From Opitutaceae bacterium (GTDB lineage: Bacteria > Verrucomicrobiota > Verrucomicrobiia > Opitutales > Opitutaceae), in the NCBI GenBank assembly GCA_025352845.1, contig JANXSC010000385.1, positions 1-10,238 on the forward strand: a stretch of 10,238 bases of DNA, given 5' to 3'. Of the stretch, positions 5,952-10,238 are shown piece by piece (positions within the stretch are counted from its first letter, which is position 1; every line of letters starts with the position of its first letter). Both the position numbers and the translations under genes were made by a program. The notes under the pieces are model-generated. The model saw only the letters and a program-made list of their open reading frames with translations, searched no databases and was not told the DNA's origin.

Positions 5952-7751
5952 TTACCGTGCCGAAACTTTCCCGGCGGTCGTGGTGGCCTTCGTGTTTTGC
6001 AAGACGGCCTGCCAGCGGGTGAGCGAGGTCTTGGCGGCGGCGAGTTTCGCGGTGGTGTCGTCGGCGAGGGTTTTCGCCTCGGTCGCTTTCTTCACGGCGG
6101 CGGCGGCCTGAGGCGCGAGCTTCGCGATTTGTTTTTCCAACTCCGCGATTTTCGCCTGCAAGGGTTTGGTTTCTTCGGCGGTGGCCTGCGCGACCTGCAC
6201 CTTCGCTTCGGTGAGTTTTTTCTTCGTCTCGTCGAGCGACACCTGCGCGACGCTCGCGTCGATTTCCAAATTGGGGAGCGCGGCGGTCGCCTTCACGGCG
6301 GCGGCTTGGAGCGCGGCGATGCGCCCGGAGATTTGTTGCACGCGCTCGGCGAGCGGCGGCGGGTTGGCGTCGAGTTCACCGAGCGCTTTGCCGCCCTTGG
6401 CGTCCCAGACGAATACTTTTCCATTCCAATCGCTGGCGATCACCTTGCCACCGTCGTCGCTGAACGTGACGCGATTCGGCAGATCGCCGGTGAAGGGGAG
6501 CGAGAGCACATTCTTGCCGCTCGTGTCCCAGATTTGAACCTTGTTGTCGCGGCCGCTGGAGACGATGCGGCCGTCATGCGTGAAGCGCGCGGCGAGCGCG
6601 CCGCCATTGTGCGCGGTGATGCTGCGGAGCGCGGAGCCGTCGGTGGATTTCCAGAGCTTGAGCGTGCCGTCCTCGCTCGCGGAAAGCACCATCGCGGAGT
6701 CGCTGCGCCAGGTGATGGCGGTGATGGCGCCCTTGTGACCGGGGAGGGAAAACATTTCCTGACCGCTTTCGGCCTCCCAGAGCATGAGGCCGCCGTTGCG
6801 GTCGCCGCTCGCGAGGTATTTGCCATCGGGGGAAAATTCCACGGCGGTAACCCACTCGGTGTGCTTCTTGATCTTGTGCTCGAGCGCGCCGTCCTTGGTG
6901 CGGTAAATTTTCAGGAGCCGGTCGGGGCCGCCGAGGGCGACCCACTGCTGGTCGGCGCTGATGTCGGCCGCGAGGACGGAGTCGAATTCCTCGCCGACCG
7001 TCGCGATGCGCTCACCGGTGGTGATGTCCCACACGACGACGAGGCCGGATTTCCCGCCGCGCCCTCCGCCGGCGAGGAGCAGGCGGCCGTTGCGGCTGAA
7101 TTTCAAATCGCACGGCAGCCCCTCGGCAAACGGCAGCACGCCCACGAACTCGAGATCGCCGGTGTGGTAAAACACGATTTGCCTGGCCGAGGCGAGCGCG
7201 ACGACGGGCGCCCACGGGCTGCTCGCAATCGCGGTCAGTGCCGTGCCGTGCGTCGCGCGCACAAACGGATCGAGCGCGAGATTCGCGGGCATCGGCGGCG
7301 GGCCGTCGGGCTTGCCGACCGAGACAGATTTCAGCGAGAGATCGGTGGCGGGCTTGTTCGCGGCGAGCGCCTTGCTGTTCACGCCCTGGAGGAGGCCGCC
7401 CTCGATCCAGCGGCGGATGATCGCGATGTCCTTGTCGGGGAGCTTCGCATTCGGCGGCATCGTCGGCTCATCGGCGTGCGTGATCGATTTGTAGAGCTGG
7501 CTGCCCTCGGGATCGCTGGCGTTGAGCGTCGCTCCGCTGCCGCCACCCTTGATCGCGGAGCTGAACGAAGTGAGGTCGAGGTCACCCTTCAACTTGTCGG
7601 GATTGTGGCACTTGAGGCAGTTGTCGCGGAAGATCGGGAGGACGTTGTCCTCGTAGGTGATGTTCGTGGCGGGCTCGCCGGCGATGGCGGAGGCGGCAGC
7701 TAGAAGCGAGACGACGGCGCAGGTGCGATGAAATCGGGGCACGAAATCCAT
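5952..7751 (-). CDS. Exported PSCyt1 cytochrome c - WD40 propeller - coiled-coil protein
   Basis: The ATG at 7751 gives 599 residues; the frame is open about 100 residues further upstream, but that stretch overlaps the DUF1553 gene and lacks family character, while the chosen start opens a signal peptide (VVSLLAAASAIAG, to about residue 25). Residues 30-120 are a planctomycete-type cytochrome c domain (PSCyt1) with heme motif CLKCH at 45-49 and a distal Met in TMPP (97-100). Residues about 160-455 are seven WD40-like repeats, with closing strands near 192, 238, 279, 322, 364, 405 and 446, enough for one seven-bladed propeller. Residues about 465-590 are Ala/Lys/Glu-rich and look like coiled coil. 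The function of such proteins is not established; a secreted redox or scaffold role is inferred. It starts 8 bp after the DUF1553 gene, so the two are surely cotranscribed. Confidence 0.9.
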   Translation of the reverse strand: MDFVPRFHRTCAVVSLLAAASAIAGEPATNITYEDNVLPIFRDNCLKCHNPDKLKGDLDLTSFSSAIKGGGSGATLNASDPEGSQLYKSITHADEPTMPPNAKLPDKDIAIIRRWIEGGLLQGVNSKALAANKPATDLSLKSVSVGKPDGPPPMPANLALDPFVRATHGTALTAIASSPWAPVVALASARQIVFYHTGDLEFVGVLPFAEGLPCDLKFSRNGRLLLAGGGRGGKSGLVVVWDITTGERIATVGEEFDSVLAADISADQQWVALGGPDRLLKIYRTKDGALEHKIKKHTEWVTAVEFSPDGKYLASGDRNGGLMLWEAESGQEMFSLPGHKGAITAITWRSDSAMVLSASEDGTLKLWKSTDGSALRSITAHNGGALAARFTHDGRIVSSGRDNKVQIWDTSGKNVLSLPFTGDLPNRVTFSDDGGKVIASDWNGKVFVWDAKGGKALGELDANPPPLAERVQQISGRIAALQAAAVKATAALPNLEIDASVAQVSLDETKKKLTEAKVQVAQATAEETKPLQAKIAELEKQIAKLAPQAAAAVKKATEAKTLADDTTAKLAAAKTSLTRWQAVLQNTKATTTAGKVSAR

Positions 7752-7759
7752 GACGCGAC

Positions 7760-10207
7760 TCAGTGGTTGAACACGAATTCCTTCGCGTTGAGCAGCGACC
7801 AGAAGAGATCGTTGAGCACCGCGTCGGGTTTTTTCTCGGCGGTGAAAAAGGCCGCGAGCTTGGTCGTCTCGGTTTCGGTCGGAAGCCGGTTCAAGGTGCG
7901 GAGGTAAAGTTCCTCGATGATCTCGGGCGGCGTGCGTCCATCCTTGAGCAGCTTCTTCACGAGACCGCCGTTGACGACCTTGGCGTTTACCGCGTCGCCA
8001 TTGAGAAGGTGGAGCGCCTGTGAGAGGTTCGGCTCCATTTTTACCTCGCACGTGCAGGGCGTCTCGCGTGTGGCGCGGCCGAAGGTGGTGAGGAAGTAGG
8101 TCGTCGTGCGCCCGTCCGCGATCTCCATGGCGCGGGCGCCCTGCGGAAGGCCGCGGATTTTTTCGCTGCTACCGGTGACGCCGCTCAGCGCATCGAGCAA
8201 CACCTCGGCGCGGATGCGGCGCACGCTACTGCGGGCGAAATTGCGGTCGTCGCCCGCGTTGGTCTCGTTGGCGACGGACGAGAGCTGGTAGGTGCGCGAG
8301 GTGCAGATATCGCGGACGAGTTTTTTGAAATCGTAGCGATAGGCGGTGAGCTGTGCCGCGAGCTTGCCGAGCAGCTCGGGGTTCGACGCGGGATTGCTCA
8401 CGCGCACATCGTCGACGGGATCAATGATGCCCTTGCCGAAGAAATGCGCCCAGACGTGGTTGGCGAGGTTGCGCGCGAAATACGGATTATCCGGCGCGGT
8501 GAGCCACTCGGCGAGCACGGCGCGGCGATCCGCGCCCTTGGCGATCTCGGGTTGCGCGCCGCCGAGGAATTTCGGGGCCATGTCCTTGCCGCCGACCGGG
8601 TGCTTCACGCCGCCGCTGGCGTTGTTGAACACGATCGTCTCGCGCGGGTCTTCGCCGGGCTTGCGGCCGATCTGGGAGAAGAACGCGGCGAAGCTGTAGT
8701 AGTCGTTCATCGACCAGCGGTCGAAGGGATGGTTGTGGCACTGCGCGCACTGGACGCGCACGCCCATGAACGCCTGCGCGACGTTTTCCGAGAGCTTCAG
8801 CGTATCGCGCTCGATCTTGAAGAAATTGGCCTCGGGGGTCTCGAAGCTCGGGCCGGTCGCGGTGAGGAGCGACTTCACCATCGCATCGACCGGCACGTTG
8901 CGCGCGATCTGCTCCTCGAGCCAGTCGAAGTATTGCAGTGCGGACTTCGTGCTCATCTGGAGCTGCTGATCGGCGCTGCGAATCTGGAGCAGTTCCGCCC
9001 ACTTCATCACCCAGACATCGACGAATTCCTTCCGACCGAGCAGCTCATCGACGATCACCTCGCGCTTGGTGGGGGAGACGTCGGCGAGAAATTTTTTGAC
9101 CTCGGCCGGCGTGGGCAGCGTGCCGGTGATGTCGAGCGACGCGCGACGGAGAAATGTCGCGTCGTCGCAGAACGCCGACGGCGCAATGCGCAGCTTGCGG
9201 AGCTTCGTGTTCACGAGGCCGTCGATGTAGTTGTTCTCCGCGACCTGCGGCCACGTGAATTTCAGACCCTTGGGAATCGTGAGCACCTGCACGCCCGACG
9301 CGAAGCCCTCGTAGCGCGCGGTGATGAACGCCTCGCCACGCACGCCGGCGGTGGCCTTGCCGGACTCGGACACTTTCACGGCGACATCGTTGTTGCTCAT
9401 GAACGTCGTCAGCGTCGTCACATCGCGATCCGTGCCATCGGAGAAAAACGCGCGGACGTTGAGCTGCTGCGCCTCGCCCGTGCCCTCGAGCACGGACTGG
9501 AGCGGGTTGATCTCGAGGCGCACGACCTTGGCGACCTCGCCGGAATCCTTTGGCGCGCCGGCTTTCAACCAAGCGAGCAGCGTGCGGTGGAATTCGCTGT
9601 CGGCCTTGAAGCGTTCGCCGCCGGTGTGCGGCACACGGTTGAGCGATTTTTCGAGCAGCAGGCTTTCCTCGGGCAGCGCGAGATTGATGCGGCGGCCGAT
9701 GGCCTCGCGCGTGAGCCGAAAATGATCGCCGTCGGGATCGTAGCCGAAGAGCGAGAGGCGGAAGCCATCCTTGCCGCGCGACGAGCCGTGGCAGCCGCCC
9801 GTGTTGCAACCGGCCTTGGTGAAGACGGGCATCACATCCTTCACGAAACTGATCGGCGGCTCCGTCGTCGCGCTCTCCACCTTGATCGGGACGGTGAGGG
9901 TCTTGCCCTGAAACTTGATCTTCAGCTCGGTCTGGCCGTCGGCGACCGGAGAAAAGGTAAACTGCTCGAACTTCGTGAGCGCCTTGTTGGCGAGCGAATA
10001 GCTGGCCTGTGCGGTGACATCGCGTGTCACGCCGTCGGCGTAGATCGCCTGCACGACGATCGACTGGCGGTCGTGCTTGGTCTTCAGGTTTACGTCAGCG
10101 GGAAACACCTTCACCTCGGTGAGCGCCGGGGCCTTGGGCGTGGCGGCGGGCAGGGACGTGGCGCATGCGGTTGAGAGGCAGGCGAGGACAAAAAAATCGC
10201 GCAGCAA
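7760..10207 (-). CDS. DUF1549/DUF1553 (PSCyt2/PSD1) surface protein with Ig-like domains
   Basis: Calling TTG 10207 as the start gives 815 residues and a usable signal peptide (FFVLACLSTACATSLPAA). However, the frame stays open to the right edge, so an upstream ATG outside the window is possible. Domain order: Ig-like Big_2-type domain (about 28-112), a region with CNTGGCH at 134-140, a second Ig-like domain (about 226-312), DUF1549 (about 323-505) with CAQCHNHPFDRW at 487-498, then DUF1553 (about 555-805) with ARNLANHVWAHFFGKG near 578. CAQCH is a standard c-type heme motif; CNTGGCH is CX4CH and may or may not bind heme. These proteins are a hallmark of Planctomycetota and Verrucomicrobiota, and their biochemical role is unknown; export and electron transfer are inferred. 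DUF1501 proteins often accompany them, but none is seen here. It leads the operon with the WD40 cytochrome. Confidence 0.88.
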   Translation of the reverse strand: MLRDFFVLACLSTACATSLPAATPKAPALTEVKVFPADVNLKTKHDRQSIVVQAIYADGVTRDVTAQASYSLANKALTKFEQFTFSPVADGQTELKIKFQGKTLTVPIKVESATTEPPISFVKDVMPVFTKAGCNTGGCHGSSRGKDGFRLSLFGYDPDGDHFRLTREAIGRRINLALPEESLLLEKSLNRVPHTGGERFKADSEFHRTLLAWLKAGAPKDSGEVAKVVRLEINPLQSVLEGTGEAQQLNVRAFFSDGTDRDVTTLTTFMSNNDVAVKVSESGKATAGVRGEAFITARYEGFASGVQVLTIPKGLKFTWPQVAENNYIDGLVNTKLRKLRIAPSAFCDDATFLRRASLDITGTLPTPAEVKKFLADVSPTKREVIVDELLGRKEFVDVWVMKWAELLQIRSADQQLQMSTKSALQYFDWLEEQIARNVPVDAMVKSLLTATGPSFETPEANFFKIERDTLKLSENVAQAFMGVRVQCAQCHNHPFDRWSMNDYYSFAAFFSQIGRKPGEDPRETIVFNNASGGVKHPVGGKDMAPKFLGGAQPEIAKGADRRAVLAEWLTAPDNPYFARNLANHVWAHFFGKGIIDPVDDVRVSNPASNPELLGKLAAQLTAYRYDFKKLVRDICTSRTYQLSSVANETNAGDDRNFARSSVRRIRAEVLLDALSGVTGSSEKIRGLPQGARAMEIADGRTTTYFLTTFGRATRETPCTCEVKMEPNLSQALHLLNGDAVNAKVVNGGLVKKLLKDGRTPPEIIEELYLRTLNRLPTETETTKLAAFFTAEKKPDAVLNDLFWSLLNAKEFVFNH

Positions 10208-10238
10208 ATTCTGCGGAGCTCGGAGTAGGGCGGGTCTT

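Noticed and set aside
5709..7703. Long + strand open frame (664 residues) antisense to the WD40 gene
   Set aside because: It runs through the six-hairpin array and then opposite a well-supported gene; its residues are rich in Gly, Arg, Ala and Glu with no recognisable domain. Typical open antisense frame in GC-rich DNA.
7752..8051. N-terminal extension of the WD40 protein by about 100 residues
   Set aside because: It overlaps the coding end of the DUF1553 gene in another frame, is Arg-rich with no homology I recognise, and the ATG at 7751 begins a signal peptide.
8444..10174. Long + strand open frame (576 residues) antisense to the DUF1553 gene
   Set aside because: Shadow of a gene with clear domains; composition is Arg/Ala/Glu/His-rich with no motif.

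Overview
The window is high-GC bacterial DNA holding seven protein-coding genes and several GC-rich palindromes. I see no rRNA, tRNA, CRISPR array, transposase or phage gene. The best taxonomic guess is Verrucomicrobiota, perhaps an Opitutus-like lineage, with Planctomycetota as the alternative. This rests on the PSCyt1/DUF1549/DUF1553 surface-protein pair, typical of that superphylum, the scarcity of clear Shine-Dalgarno sites, and the dispersed-looking palindromes between genes. It is an inference, not a proven assignment.

Layout from left to right. (1) The 3' part of a two-domain VOC ring-cleaving dioxygenase, + strand, 1-945, cut by the left edge. (2) A 78-bp TGTAGG...CCTACA palindrome at the convergent junction. 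(3) An exported cytochrome c / PQQ-type sugar dehydrogenase fusion, - strand, 1053-2477. (4) Head-to-head with it, a receiver-only response regulator, + strand, 2636-3031. (5) A PlsC-type acyltransferase, - strand, 3071-4273, convergent with the regulator. (6) A divergent intergenic region of 174 bp largely filled by two palindromes. (7) A LarA-superfamily nickel-pincer racemase/epimerase homologue, + strand, 4448-5707. (8) A 177-bp mirror-symmetric array of six small hairpins between convergent genes. (9) A minus-strand operon: a DUF1549/DUF1553 protein, 7760-10207 and possibly starting beyond the right edge, followed after 8 bp by a PSCyt1-WD40-coiled-coil protein, 5952-7751.

Three of the proteins look exported and carry cytochrome-c type CXXCH motifs, and the DUF1553 protein has an additional CX4CH motif. 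The extracytoplasmic redox theme is therefore strong: a sugar dehydrogenase that could pass electrons to its own heme domain, and a paired DUF1553/WD40 system whose function is not known. The LarA homologue would need a nickel-pincer cofactor made by larB/C/E genes, which are not in the window. The genes are not one operon: strand switches and palindromes separate them into at least five transcription units. I see no clear defence or mobile system. The most unusual structure is the nested hairpin array at 5744-5920 together with the TGTAGG/CCTACA palindromes.
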